Of a DNA stretch of 64,000 nt, positions 27,801 to 42,043 are shown piece by piece. The position numbers and the translations under genes were made by a program. The stretch covers positions 124,001 through 188,000 of the forward strand of contig VWYX01000682.1 of assembly GCA_013396525.1 (NCBI GenBank). Reading direction: 5' to 3'. Every line of letters starts with the position of its first letter. Within the stretch, counting starts at the first letter, position 1. This stretch comes from Chaetorhynchus papuensis (taxonomy: Eukaryota > Chordata > Aves > Passeriformes > Rhipiduridae). The notes beneath the pieces are model-generated. The model saw nothing but the letters and a program-made list of their open reading frames with translations. It was not told the origin of the DNA and did no database searches.

Positions 27801-30800
27801 GCAGGCTAGGCAAACAGCAAAGTTCACATGTGTCGCTGTGCAACACAGACACGTAGAAAAAACCACACAAGTCAATCCATAGAAAAATGGCAGACGAGCC
27901 GAGATTTTAATTTTCCGAGGTTTTTATAAGTCAGTTCGCAAAAAGTTTCTAACCAAAAAACCACTATCTGTGAAAAACAAGAACAGGAGCAAGAAGTTTA
28001 CAAAATTGTAACATTGTTTTACTTAGCATGTATGAAAAGAAAGAGTTCTCACACAAAACACTAGAGAGCTGAAGAATTTCTCCGCAAAAATACTCTAGCA
28101 GTGTCCATACACATGTGTGTACATTTAGGATGGGACAACAACTGGCAAGTCCAGAGCCTCAGTACAGCACTGCTGCAGCAGAACTTATCTGCAGGGTACT
28201 GGCAAATTAAAACAACAACAACATTCTTCCCTAAGGAATTGCCCATGGAAAGCAAATGCAATATCCGAGTTGTTAAAAAAAAATAAAACTAAAAAAAAGC
28301 ATTCCCTTTCCTACCAAATCAGTTAGGAATTAGTCAGGAAATCCTACATAAACAGCAAAGTAATCATCACAGTTATTTTTGGTATCAGCAAGAAATCAAG
28401 AGGATTGCAACTGTACAGAGGAAGATTAATGTGTTGCAGAAGGAAGTTAAAGCATAAATATTTTAACAGAGGTAATAAATCTGTAGGGAGCTTCCTGCTT
28501 AAAAAGTAATTTGGCTCATCAGCTGAATTTGATTTAAAGGTGATGTGTGCTGGTTTTGGCAAAGGCAGCAATGCTTTGTTTGTACTTAACTAGGATATTT
28601 CATTGCTTCTGGCTCAGTTCTGCCTGACTCGCAGCCCCAAATGGCCTTGGGGAACAGCAGCATAATCAAGCACAACCACAATGGCAGCCCCAGCATTTCT
28701 GCTGGGCTGCCACAGAACAGATCACTGCAGGCAATGTTTGTTCTTGCTACACAGGACATTGAAAGCCAAGTGCTTCAAGAGTCAAAGGTCCCTGAATCCT
28801 GAACCACGCCACCACCACTGTGTGACTGCCCTAATCACAGAGGGGAAGTGCTGCCTACACAGAGCACATGCTGGGGACAGGAAGATTGTCTCTGAGTGAT
28901 CTGCAAAAACCAAGAGTTATACACACGCAGAAGTGAAGCAACTGGAAAACTCTGAGCTGTGCTGGAAACCCTGTGAGCAGAGCCAGAACGGTCCCTGCAG
29001 CTCCAGCATGGCTCTCTGCTCAGCAGTTTTCGGAGGAGCTGAAGCAAGGCGGCAGTGGGAGGCAGCCACAGCTGTGCTGTATGGGATGGAGGATCTGCCC
29101 CAAAGCCACCCAGGCAGGTGGCTAGGATGTGTCCAGGCTGTGCCTGAGCCCAGCTTGAGAGGAGGAAGAGCAACAAAACAGCCTCTCACTGGAGTGGCAC
29201 CAGCACCAGCCTGCCCTTCTGCCAGCAGCATGATGGGGCCATAGGTCTGTGTAAGATATATCTCTATAGATGGAATATTTAATTTAATTTACAAACATAG
29301 AGTTAAAAATACAGATATATTGAAATAGCTGGTGGAGCTACTCCCCAGGTGGAGGCAGAGCTGCCAGGTCTCACATCCCTCAGAGGGTGCATAAACAAGC
29401 AGTGCATCCGTCAGGAACAACTTTCAGGAAATAATTCTTCCCCACAAAGTATCCCACAGCCAGGGAAATCAGAGTTAAGCTTTCCCTGCCACTGACATAA
29501 ACTTCATGACCTCACAAACCAAACTGATAAATGACAGGAATTAACTGAAAAGTCATCTATTACTTGGGCAAGAAGTCAAAATATGCACTCAGAGGGTGGC
29601 CAGATCCACTTTCCTTTGTGCAACAGCCAGAATTTCTGTTTGATGTTGCCACCATCAGTTTGGATGTCAGTCTGTGTATCTCACCCACTGCAAACCCAGG
29701 TCAGCTGCAGCCCAGGCACATCTCCTGAGTCATTTCTTCCTGGCAGCCGGAGACACCTTCTTCCAATGCTCTGTTCTCAGTGCCACCAAGGGAGCACTGG
29801 ATCCCATCGCCAGGGCTCCAGAGGCAGACTCAAGAAGCTTTGAACCACACTGGAAGAAGAGGTGCCAGCAATGCCACAAATGGGACCACAAAGAGCTGAG
29901 CAAGCTGGCCCTGCCAGTAGTTATCCCTCTGCAGCCAGAGCACAAGAGACAGATTAAATCTGCTAAAAGTGCCCACAGTTCTTGTGTGAGGAAAACAAAT
30001 ACCAGTGCACACTCTGGAATGAATAATTCGAAATAAGCACATGAATTCTCTACATGAAATTTGGGGACAAGGGTTGTCAATTTAGGCACAAAAATGACAC
30101 AAAACCCATTGCAAAGCAGCAGCGCATTGATTTGCCTGGAATGTCAGGGGTAGAACCTACCGACATTTTTCAATCAGTGTTTTTCTCCAAATTCACTCTC
30201 ACACTTCTGTTCTTAAGAAGGTAAGCTTTACTGTCCCTGTCTCCTAGGACATTGAGGGTATCAGATTTGTGTTGGATTTGCTCCCACAAAACAGTGAAGG
30301 AATTGCTCTTCTCCGAGGAGCAGACACAAAGAGGCACCTGAGCTCTCAGCACAAGATGTAAGTTAAAATGACTCCCAGTGCCAAGTCAAGCTAAGATGGC
30401 TGTGAGAGGTTATGGCGGCATTCCTAAAAAGCCTTGCAGTTAGTCAGGCTCATCTATCCAAACCCTCAGTATTGCTGGCCCAAAATACCTCCAGAATCAG
30501 AACCAAACAGCTGAAGCTGGCAGTTATTTCCACATAAATACCCACTTACATAAGCAAGTGCTAATAGTCTAAGCAGGCTTTCTTTTTGCCAGAAAAGAAA
30601 GTATAGAAGGCTTACTGTAAATAAGACGGTTTAGTTGTCTTCTGATAAAGTCTAAGTTTCAGTATGCTTCTTGGTTTAATATTAAAATCACACCCAGTTC
30701 AATTTCTTTATCTGTAATAAGCTAGACCACATCATTAATATCAAGCCACAAGGAATTTATAGCGGTGCTGTTTGAGCAGAGACTTGGTTTCATAACGTGA

Positions 30801-33800
30801 CAGTTTACCATGTTACATTGCCAATTTATCTGTAATTTGTCACTGTTTGACTGGCAGCTATGAAAAAAAAGCCTCTGCTTTCCTAAGCGAAACCCTAAAC
30901 AATTCATATTCTGTTGCTAAAGAAAGCTTGACCTGTTTAGACTTTACTGTAGAAAAATCAACCTTTTCTGACCCAAAGACTTTCCTGCACTCAATTTTTA
31001 GGAAACTAACAACAAACTCAACTGGTTTACCAAGACTGACTCTCTAGTAAACCTGGATGATTTCACTATCTGGATCAGGGAAACGCAAGGTCCAACATGT
31101 ACTTTGGCTTACAAACATTCTCCCGAAACAAAAACAAACACACATGCTATTAACCATTTCACCTTGGAGTCTGAATTTCACAGGAACTTAAACAAACAGA
31201 CTGCTCCCTAAAAGGGGCTATCCCAGCACCTGTTGGCTCAAAACTGTATCAAGAAAGGAGAGTGTTCGTGGTGTTCCCATAAAAAGAAAAACGGCCTTAG
31301 TCAAAGCGAAATCCTAAACTTTCCAGTGTTTCTTTTAAAACCAGTGGCTTTAGGAGCAAGCTTGATATTTGACAGTTGCTACACACAGAGAGCTGCACTT
31401 AAAAATACAAGAGCTGCTCCTGATTTTACTCACATTAAGGAGGTTTAGAATAACTCCAATGAACTAAACAAAGTTATGTCTCAGAAAGGAGGATGCAAGT
31501 CGGAAAAGAATAAAGCCCACAAAGAGACTTCTCCAAATGAGAATTTCCGTTTAAAAGCCATTTCTGTGTGACCTATCCAGCACTGAGTCACTAATACATG
31601 CCGGTACAGCTCCAGCCAAAATGCACCTCCTGTTGCTAAATCACAAACCCAGCTTGCTTCCTTCCAGCCCTGCTCAGATCAGCATTTTCCAGCCCCTCCA
31701 AACAATGGTACCACTTCAGCACAGAGAGAAGCCAGGGCTAGGCAGCCACTGCTTTGCCCTTCTATTAAAATCAAGAGCACAGATAAGGTGCTCCCAGACT
31801 GCTCCAGCAGCTTCCCCTTTGTCTTGCCTACTCCTACAGGAAGCAAACCAAGGAAATGAGCCACTGAGAGCTGCCCAGAGTTCCCAGCTGCCTTTTACGG
31901 CCCAAACCACAATCAGCAAACAGAAATGTGGGGACATCAGTCCTGTTCATCAGAACCCCCTAGCTCTGACCCAAGCTCTGTGCTGTTTCCAGAGGGTGGC
32001 CACAGTGGCACCACACAGTGCTGGGAAAGGCACCCATGGGAAATAAACTCAGCAGAAAGCAGCAATATGAAAATGAGCCACTTCCAGGGAGTTTGGAGCA
32101 ATTCTCAGAACAAACAGAAAACATAAGGAAAGATGTTGATTAAAAAAAAATTAAAATACGCTGGGTTTGCTAAGGGACAGCCTGCTAGACATCAGCTTTG
32201 AAACAAGTACTTTGGCTTGCAAGCTTAATAACCACAGGGAAGGGTGAACAGTGCCCTAACCCCACATGACTGGAGATGCAAGCCTGTCCTGGCATCAGAT
32301 CAGGGTGTCTGCTTCATGTGAGAGCAATTACGATGGCAGGGACACAGATTTTGTCTGGAGCGCGGCTGTAACAGCATCAGTTCAGAGTGGTTGTGACTAC
32401 ACACCGCTCCAGCTGTACGTGGACGTCTTCCATAGGCTTATTTTCAACATGGTCTCGTGTAATAAACGCCCAGAACCTCAGACATCCCCATCATCATTCT
32501 TCACAACTGCACCATGCAGGGGACTAGGGCTGGTCACAACTCGCCTGCTGGATCCTCACACTAAATTTGCCTTTTTCACAAGAACATAATATTGATGGCT
32601 CGTAGTCATCCTGTGATCAGCCAGTACACAGACATTTTTCTCCTTCTCAGTATTTTCTAACTGATCAGGCTCCTGCTAAAGAGCAGTTTTTCATTATTAG
32701 TCACTGCTGAGTTTCAGCCCTTTTCTTCTACTCTGGTCTCAGCATTCCTGGTATGATATTCTATCTCTTTTCCATGCTGAAGCTGTTTCCTAACTTCTGT
32801 CCAAAGTATATTTTAACCAGCACCAGGTTTTCAATCCAGGGGAATAAAGGAAAATAGTAGATAAGGTTGAGCCCTAAGGAGAACCCCTCACCTTATCTGA
32901 TCAGCTGGTCGACTCACTGAGAGGGCCAGTCTTGTATTCTTACAGTAAGGACATGCCTGAGTATGACTTCTCTGCTTTGGCAGATGGGAAAGACATGACA
33001 TGGAGCCAAGGAAACCTCTGAATAAACATTCCAGATACCCAGGACCCAGGCCTCATCAACCTTCAAAATTATGTAGGAACACAGATGCTGTTCTGTAACT
33101 GAGACAGAAGGCAGAGCTTTAAAGAGACTTCTTTGGATTTACTTCAGAATTTAGGCTGCACTTTCTTCACAGTCTTCTGAAAATGTTGCCAGATGCTCCC
33201 TAAGTCACATTTTAATCAAGATCAATTTTCTCGTCCCAGCTTCCCATCCGGTTTCAAAGCTGCACAAAACACAGATGGAAGTTCACATGCATTCAGACTC
33301 AATCCACCCAGTCACACCATGCAGGTTGATTAGGTTATGCTCAAACCACTGATGCTGGGACCATCCTTGAGGGATTTTGCATCTCTTGATGCTGAAATGA
33401 CCCACATGCCTTAGCCAAGCTCCCTGCTTTTTACATGGCCATGGTGAGGCACAGCAACTCCTACCCACTGGAGGGGATAAAGGAAGGGTCTCTCTGGAGC
33501 GGTGGGAATGACTACAGCACACAAAGACCACTTGGGCCTGGAGCCCTAGCAGAGTTTCAGAGCTCCAGGCTACTGCTGCAGTCAAGAAGAAATGAAGTCC
33601 CATGGGCAAAACTCTCCTGGGCTGGGAGAGGTGCAGCTGGGGAGCTCACTCAACTGCAGCCCTCACAGCAGGCCTCTCATTTTGACCAGAGACAGCCTGC
33701 CCTGCAACCAGCAGTTAAATTCACTTCTTAAAAATCACAGTCTGGGCAGAACCAAGGCCCCTGCCATTGCCCATCCTGCAGCACTGGGACATTTTTCTCT

Positions 33801-34692
33801 GATGGTCAGCCCACTCCACCCTGAGAAAGCTGCTTCCCTTGTTACAAACTTAGTCAGGGTATGACACGTGGACATAAGGGATTTTTCAAAGGGCACGCGG
33901 ATGTGTAAGGAGGGAATGTTCTCCTCTCTGCAGTGCAGTGTTACTGGGGCCTCACTGGGCTCCCCAGCCTCTTGAGATGGCAGTGACAAGGCAAGAACAG
34001 TGGTTTCAGTGGTGTCTGCAGGAACCACCAGCCCACATAGGGACCATCAGCTGCCACAGCTGTTATGCCTGACAGGCTATTAATAGCACCCTAAAGTCAC
34101 CTGAGACTGTGACTTCTTACCTCAGATATCACCTGTCCCCAAAAATATCTACAGCATCAGAACCTCTTGGTGCTCTCTGTTCTGCACCGGAGCCTTCTTG
34201 ATACCTCATCAGATATTGCTGGTTGGTTACACGCAGAAAAGATAAAATGAAATGAGAAAAGCATGCAGGAGCCAAACTAACAGCCTGTCTGCCTGGCACT
34301 GCAGCTGGAGGCTGGGAAAATCCCTTAAATTCAGGCCAGGCTGATGAACAGCCACAGATGCTGCCACCCATACAGAGGCCACGGCTCTTAACTTCTAGGG
34401 TCTTTATCTGTCAGCAAGAAAAGCCGGTAGGATGGCACCAAGTCACAGAAGAGGTGCCTCTCTACCACCTACATGGATAAGGGGAAGGATTCTGGAAATA
34501 TCTCCAGAGCCCATGTGGCACCAGCAACAGCAGAATCTGTTAATTGGTGACAGGATTGCCACAGGAAATCTCAATCCATCCTTCAGCATCAAACACAGGG
34601 TGCAAAATCCGTACTGAAGTCCTTCCCCCCACACCTGCCAAAACAAAGCCTCTTGCGACTGAGTAAGAGATAAAGGTCACACCAAAACCAGC
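18895..34692. other. long intergenic stretch, no gene seen
   Basis: About 15.8 kb in which I recognise no exon, RNA gene or well-defined mobile element. A minus-strand frame with a true ATG (27150-26665, 161 codons) encodes hydrophobic stretches, but it resembles no known family and is overlapped by a longer plus-strand frame, so I do not call it a gene. A TATAAAAGG string at 25652 has no gene beside it. A-rich runs occur near 28265-28300 and 32135-32150. Confidence 0.5.
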
Positions 34693-34709
34693 GAGTTTCA
34701 CAAAAAACA
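34693..34709 (+). repeat. left arm of a 17-bp perfect inverted repeat
   Basis: GAGTTTCACAAAAAACA is the exact reverse complement of 34772-34788. The arms are separated by 62 bp, so a transcript could form a 17-bp stem with a large loop, or the pair could be the ends of a roughly 96-bp inverted-repeat element. No target-site duplication is evident. Confidence 0.85.
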
Positions 34710-34771
34710 GATAATTCTAAAAGATAAAGAGTTTTGTTCATTTCAGTGAATCTGAGTCAACTTTTCATCTA

Positions 34772-34788
34772 TGTTTTTTGTGAAACTC
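34772..34788 (-). repeat. right arm of the 17-bp inverted repeat
   Basis: TGTTTTTTGTGAAACTC pairs perfectly with the left arm at 34693-34709. The 62-bp interior shows no second clear stem. Confidence 0.85.
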
Positions 34789-37700
34789 CTCTGACTTTCG
34801 GTGACCTTTCTCAGACAGCTGCAGAGCACTGCCAGCCTCTGATATTGGAAGTTAAATGCATTGTTGCACAACACAACGAAAGGAAACGGGCCAGGCCCTG
34901 GGAGATGGATCTGAACATTGCTCAGGCCTGTGCACCAGAGGTCTCAACCCCCAAATCCATAGGGATGCAAACTCTCTGCACTTCCAAATCAAATTTGCCA
35001 ACAGGAGCATAGGGCCCCTATCTACAAGGCAAAAAGGCAAACACAAACATAGACATTTCTGTTTCTAAGAAATGGTTTGAAGCAACCAAAATATAAGAAA
35101 ACATTGCAGAAAAACCTTGGCAAACTGAGGAGTCCAACTCCTGGATATGCTACAAAGATTTGGCTAATTTGTTTCGTATGGCTTTTTTTTACCCTCTTTA
35201 AAGGAGGTGGCAGAGGACCATGAATTCAATGGCAGGAGGAAAATACCATAGAAAAACATCACTTCCTTTCTGAAAGAGCTAAAGAGACCCTTCAGTTCAA
35301 GAGAACGCTCCCAGTATTCCCTGGTTTGTTTCTTGTCTGTCAGGGTGGGATCAGAAGCCAGGTTTTAATGCTGACATTACCTCGTCTCCAAGTGACAGTT
35401 TTATGGGAAATCTCTCAGAATCTTTACAAAGGAAAACATCCACCTTTCTTAAAAAAGGCTTTAATTGTATTCTTGTTTTCATAAGAAATCTCTTCTCAGA
35501 TTGAGTCTCGATTCTGGGTGACTTCAACCACCAGTTTCTATTTCTCACCTCCAGCTGCGCAAATTCCTTCTGTTTGTGCCTCTCACTGACCAATTTTTGT
35601 TTCCTTGGGTGCTATTTTGGAGCAGAGCTGCAATCCCCTTCTCATCTAGGGCACCCTCTTTCCTATCATCCTCCCACTATCACTCAAACACCCTGCACAT
35701 CTATTACCATTGCCAAAACAACATCCTGTATCTCTGGCTACTGTTCAACAGAGGAGTGAGGAACTTCCACTGCTGATTAATGAGGCCAGGGCCTTGCTGA
35801 AGGCTCCTCTTGGTGGTTCAGCTGGCTTTGCTAACTTGCTGCTGGAAACTCAGCAGCATTTGGGCAGAGGGGTGAAGATGCAGTTAAGGCAGCACAAGAA
35901 ACAGTCAAACTACAAGTTCGTGTGAGTGTGCTGAGAGGACCCTGCTGTGCACCAGCTCCTCTTCTGAGGTACCTTCTTCTCTAATCAGTATCTTGGTTCA
36001 TCAACTGCGACACATTTTTCATAATCATCCTGCTGAGTCAAGAGAGAGGCCACTCCTAGGCCTGTGTGATTCATGGCCCTTCTCTGCAGATGCACCAAAC
36101 TCAGCTCCTTGTGGCATCCACCTCCAGACCAGCCCAGTATAACAGGACATACCATTTCTGAGTGAGATACCTCAGGGTTTGGATCAGCAACAGTGTGGTA
36201 GCTCCAAACTTTGCCTGCACCCACTGGACCCAGGCTCTGACACAGCCGTGCCTGACCTACAGCTTAGAGAAACCAGCGCTCCTGCAAACTTTACTTCCCA
36301 CTGTTTGCTTTGCCATGTTTCAGCAGGAAAGGCGCTGATGTTCACACCATGTTGCAATGGCAGCATGGTCTGGCCCCTGTCACTGGTGTGCTATGGCTGG
36401 TTTGGCAGGTTGGGACACCAGTGTCTGCCTTTTATTCACTTAATGCACACTGAAAGGGCACCAGTAGAGCAAACATCTTTAAAGCCCCCATACTGTGGTA
36501 GGTCAACACCAGGACTCTTTGAACCTTAGAAAAGTCAAGCTTTGCAGCAACTTGGCAATGAAGAGGTGATAATTGGGCAAGTGAGGAATGAGACTGGCTA
36601 CCATCTAACCCTGAGGAGCTCCATCCCACACTGGAGGGCGGCTGGAGTCCACAGCAGCTCATGCAAGGGCTGTATCTGGCAGGGTGTCCCCCTGGGGCTA
36701 CACAGGAGTGCTGGGCTCCACAGTGGGCTGCAGCAGCACCTGGAGGCCATACACCCACCCCTCCTGTAGGCACAGGGACCCCTCAGGTCAGGCTGGAAGA
36801 AGTTAAGCCTCTCAGAGTCTCTCTAGGGTACTTAAACACATCATCTGAGCAAAGCTCACACCTGCCTGTGAAAGTGCACTCACTGGTGATTCAGAAAATC
36901 AAAAGCACAGGAGGGCCACATGAGCAATGTTACACGTAACCACAAACCACATCAGAGCCAGCCAACCAGCTCATCTGGTGGGAGAAGCTACAGTTCTGAG
37001 CTTGCTTGAAGGATGCTCAGAGGAATGAAAGCATTTTTAGACACTGAAAGAACTTGCTGAAGAGCAAGAGTGAATCCACCAGAGTGATTGAGAAATGGCT
37101 AGAATAGTTGTTGGTTCACAGGGAATTTCAGCTGGTTCTCCCTTAGAGCAAGTCTTTTACAGGATGAAGAAAAAGTTTCCAAGCTCGCCAGTAGAAAGGT
37201 GTCAGCAGCTGCCTTCAGAGGGGAGCCCATCCAGACTTGCTCAGCACCACATTTCAGAAATGTCAGAGGCACTCAATGCAGGACACTGGGTGTTGAAGGT
37301 TTTGACTCATTTCACAGGCATAGTTTGGGTTTTCACACTCATGGCTGGCTCTAACCCTGCACTTTCACAGTGCTGTGAAACAAGCCTTGTCAGGGCTGGG
37401 TGCTACCCCAAGCATAGGGGCACTCGCACAGCTGTGAACTTAGCTGACAAGGCCTCATGAGGTCAGCTGGTGAGTGCAAATTCTCCCACCTCCAGCTCTT
37501 GATCTCACCTTAAACCCCCGAAAAGGATTTTCCCTTGTCATCAGTATCTCCAAACAGAGGTCACCTCACCCACACATGGCAGAGCAAGACTGGGCTTACA
37601 CAGCAAATCACTGTGAGCTTGGGTGATCCCCTGCAGTCCTCTCCCAGCATCTCCAAAGACAATGCCACCACAGCAGTGATGGGGCCAGACCACCAGAACA

Positions 37701-40523
37701 GGTCCCACCTGGCCACAGTGTGCACCCTGCCAAGATTTGCTTGTTGGGGACAAACAGGCCAGAGGCAACTGCACAGCTGTGGAGGCAGCAGCCAAAATGA
37801 TAGAACAAATATAACAAAACAGGGGGGGTGTTGAGATGGGACCCCCAATCCAAAGATGGGAAATTAGTCATGAATTAGAAACCAAGCAGAAGCCACAGCT
37901 GCAAGTAGCGACTGCAAACATTAATCAAGGATTGCAACCCCAGAGCCTGCTGTTGTCAAACCTGGACCCAATCACCGTGGTAGCAGCTTGCTCATTCAGT
38001 AGTTACTGCAAAACTTCCTCAGCTGGGAGGCAGAAAACACATCTCTGACGAGCCACAGAATACACTTATGTGCCCTCCTTGGCTCTGTTGTGCTCTTAGC
38101 TGCCCCCTGTTTCCTCTCTGGGTTCTCTCTGCTCCTTCTGGCTAGGTCTCCTTCACAAGCTGGAAGTGCTCCCAGCCAAGTCATGGGAAGCAAAACAGAG
38201 GCTAAGGTGCTGGACAAAGAGGTTTCTAGAAGAAAGCTCAAAAGGATAGAGGCAAATTGGAAAAAGGAGAGGGCACCTAGCAAAAGGACTGCAGGCTTCT
38301 GAACTCCCTGGTATTATGTGACACCTCTGCTCAGCAAGAAACAAATCATGGCTTGCCCATCACACAGCCTTACTGGGCACCCACCAATGCCAGCGGTGGA
38401 AGAGGCATCCTGTCCCAGAGCACCCACGAAACCAAAGAGGTTTTCTACCTCTGCTGCTCTGAGGAGGCCTCAGAGTAGCAGCTCCCAGAGAAAGCAGCTG
38501 TGGTGCAGACTCAGTGCTGGTGTGACACACTGCCAGCAGCGTCCTGCACAGAGACCCAGAGCTGAGCAAGCCTCGCTTCCTGCCTTTCCAAAGGCTGCAT
38601 CAAGCACTGGTTGGAGGCTTCCACTCCTCCAAGAGGCAACTTCTCTCACCTCCTGCTCACACAGTTATTCTGCATCCAGCTTCAATCTATTCCTGCCATT
38701 TAGGAGACTGCAGCAAAAGGTGCCATTTTTCTGGATCTTAGTTTTGGATACAGAAGGTGGTCTAGTACTTCCAGAAAGCACAGCATTAACAATACATCTG
38801 TTTGGCTTGGGAGTAAATCCAGGGCTCAGAGATTTAAAAGCCTGACTATCATACAGCCCAATACATCAACCCGTAGAGCTTTAAAGTTATAAAAACCATC
38901 TCTCTATGACCAGGCTGCCAGAGGACACACATATCCATGGACAGGATGCAAAGTCCCAGTCTGGCCCAGCCCAGCTGCAGGGTAACCAGCTGAGCCTTAG
39001 CCCTGCCTCCGCTGGGTTCCATACTCTGCTCCCAGCTGTGTCAGGAAGGCAAGTGTTCAAAATTTATTTCCTAGGAAAGAAATACAGTCCATTCCCCTAT
39101 ACCTTCCCACACCAGCTGGCAAATGTATTTTCTGGATCCAAAATTAGGTGCAACAGTGAAGGGCACACAGGAACAAGCAGTGGTATCTCTCCTGAAGTGT
39201 GGATTATTTGATTTCCTCAAAGGGTACATCAGAGGTTGTCCAATACCCTGATTCAGACAATTCATTTGGAAGCTCTCTGTCCAAACTTAAGTGAGAATGC
39301 CTTGCTAACTGGAATTAAACAAAAAACCAAAAAGAGAAGATCCCCAAGAGACACATGGTCTGCTCCATACTTTACAAACACTGGCCCTGACAAACACCAT
39401 TGAGCAATACCCTAATAGGGCACAGATATCTGTAAGCAGGACCTTCCTGAAAGCCCAAGCTTCCTTCAAGAAAAGCCAGACAAACGTTCTTTTAAAGGTA
39501 AGGGCAGGAGACAGGGCCAGCTTTACCCCATTACTCCCATTCCTCATGTCCACCCATCGGAGCTATGGCTCCGATGCCCCCATGCAATTCCCGAGCTTCC
39601 TCTGGCTCATCCTCCAGCTGCAGCCCACTCTGCCTGCTTAACCCTGGGCTCTGTCAGCTGCTGCAGCGAGCAGGGGCCTGCCAAGCATCTCCAGAGAGCA
39701 CAGCTGCATTCCTGGGAACTGGGGAGACACCCACAGCTCCGACAATGTCCTACTCCCAGCCAGAGACAGCATCCAGCCACACCCTGACCAAGTCCCTCCA
39801 CTCAGGGACTTCATGCACACGTTTGGTGTGGCACAAGGAGCACATTTAGTGGCTCTCTTCCCGCAGCTGCAGCTGCACCTCCCTTAGCCCTGCTGAGGGG
39901 GATGGCAGGCCAGCTCCCCCCAGCCACAGGGACCCCTGGCACTGGGCCCATGATCCCCAGTCAGGGGGCACAGTCCCTTCACACATTGCCCTCTCCTACA
40001 GCTCCACACAGCCAGCACGAGGGGGACACGCTACTCGAGTACTCCATTGCCACACATTTTCTGCCTTGCACAATCCTGCTGCGTTTTGTAGCTCAGGGAC
40101 TCCCACTTTGAGCTCAGCCACTGAGCTCTCCGAGTTCCCACGGGCCAGAGGCATAAAACACCAGATGTTCCATGCACAGAGGCTGCTTGTCCCTCCCCGA
40201 AGCAGCCTCCCTGTTCTCTACAGCAAGGCTGAGCATCCGGAGCAGAGTGCTCCAGGGCTGGCACAGCAGGAACAAGGCATGGGGCAGGGTGCAGCAGAGT
40301 AGGAAGGGTCTAGGTGCATGAGGGGAGGTGTCAGCGGAGCAGAGAGGGAGAAGATGGGACTTCTCCTGCCCTAGCCCGGGCTGCAGCAAAAGCAGATTTC
40401 CCCAGGACTCCGTCAGGAAGCAGCCAGCAGGATCCTGCCTCCGGTGCAGGATCTCTCACCGCAAGGATAGCTGAGCTCTCTCCAGCAGGCTTGGAGGGCT
40501 CCCTGCTCTTTCACAGAGCTTCC
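34789..40523. other. intergenic, rising GC content, no gene seen
   Basis: Composition becomes GC-richer from about 38300. Many overlapping frames appear on both strands, as expected at higher GC. None shows a domain or motif I recognise. Confidence 0.5.
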
Positions 40524-40537
40524 CTGCCCTCTAGTGG
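40524..40537 (-). promoter_or_regulatory. CTCF-like binding motif (same 14-mer as 3944)
   Basis: CTGCCCTCTAGTGG on the plus strand, i.e. CCACTAGAGGGCAG on the minus strand, a full match to the CTCF core consensus. It lies in GC-rich DNA at the left side of a cluster of CTCF-like motifs. Occupancy not shown. Confidence 0.6.
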
Positions 40538-40898
40538 CTTTAGAGGAATTGTGCGAGAGGACAAGCACTGGGAGAGCCCCTTCCTTCTCCTCTACCTCCC
40601 AGCAGGCAGGAGGGCAGCTCCCCTCTGATTCTGGCCGCACCCTCCCTTGCAGGGGCAAAGCAGAGCAAGATGCTTTGGCAGGGAAACGCAGCTCTCTGGG
40701 TGGGACATGGGTGACATCCCACACCGGAGGATCTGGGGAGCAGAGACACACATTGTGCTGCCAGTGGTGAGGGAATGGGAGTAGGGTTCCTTCTCCCCAT
40801 CCTGACCTCTTTTTCCAAAGGGACCTGCGAGCCCCTGCTGGGAGCAGTAGCTGTGCTCAGAGACACAGAGCTGCTGTGGAGAGAACCATCTGAACCTC

Positions 40899-40990
40899 GA
40901 GCTTTGCCTTTCCTTCTGTAGCCCAGAGTACTTGGAAGGCTCCACGTACGCCTTAGTGCCCATCTCAGGGACACTGCAAGCTGGGAAAGC
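40899..40990 (+). repeat. diverged repeat, copy A
   Basis: The stretch with CTGTAGCCCAGAGTACTTGG, then CTTAGTGCCCATCTCAGGGA and AAGCTGGGAAAGC, aligns with 42044-42138, at roughly 70% identity by eye. The two lie about 1.14 kb apart in the same orientation. It may be a dispersed repeat family or an old local duplication. Confidence 0.6.
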
Positions 40991-42043
40991 ACCTTGTGCC
41001 CTGTGAAAACACAGCCGCAGAAACCCCTCACAGCAGAGACTGAGACGTGCCGTGGAGGGGGTGTCAAGCCTGCGACTGGAAGGATTCACTGCAGGCAAAG
41101 AGCAAAAGTCTCCTTTTCCGTTAAACAAAGCAAGGGACAGATTTCACTACGGTACGGGGGCTCCTTGCTGCGATTTCTGACCACAATGGCACATCCCACC
41201 AGAGCGCTGCCAGGTGGTGGCATTAACTTGGCCCCAGGCTCCTTCAAGCCACCTCCTGGCCATGCACCATTCCCTCTGTGCTGCAGGACCTGCCTCTGAC
41301 CCCCTCCATTCACTGCCACCCTTCAGTGGTCTCCACACGAGGCTGAAATTTACGAATCCGTGCTTCATCTCTGCTCTTAAAAAGCCAATAAACTCACATC
41401 CCACAGCTGGGAACGCTGCTTGTCACAGCCTGGTTTATACAGACATCTAGTGGCCTGTGCTCAAACTCCACCAGGGCCACCACGCAGCAGCACCAGCGCC
41501 ACCATTTATCTGCACTGCCACAGCAAAACCAAGGCGTGTCCCCGTGCTGGGCTTTCACACGCTCAGAGCAAACCTGCGTGACCCCAAGGAGCTGCCAGTT
41601 AAATAAGGGAATTCCTCAGATCCCACCCCGTCCTGCTCTGCTCCCCTGGCACCTTTAGGGAGCCCAATGCCACAAAGCAAATGATTTCAGATCAACCCAG
41701 TGCTCTGGGCATTTTTGAGACGTCAGTCCTTATGGCAAGAGAAGGGAGCACACAGTCTGTATGATGCACATCTAATAAATATTTATGCATCTCTCCACAC
41801 AAGAAAGACAACGGATGTCAGTGTCCTGATAACACTAATCTTGCCAACCCAAAATAAAAAGCACTGAGGAGTGACAGGAAACCCAGTAATGGCAGATTTC
41901 AGCAAGCACAGCCCTCCAGAGTGGCTGGACTGAAGGCATCACTCAGCGATCCAGTGCAGAGACCTCAGCTCTGCTCTTCCCTGTGTCCTGCAGGGATTTT
42001 CCCCAAGAACCGGAGCATGGGCCTGGACCCTGGCAGCTATAAA

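Noticed and set aside
41441..41457. Third CTAGTGG-containing CTCF-like string
   Set aside because: Only the CATCTAGTGG half fits; the GC-rich half of the motif is missing.
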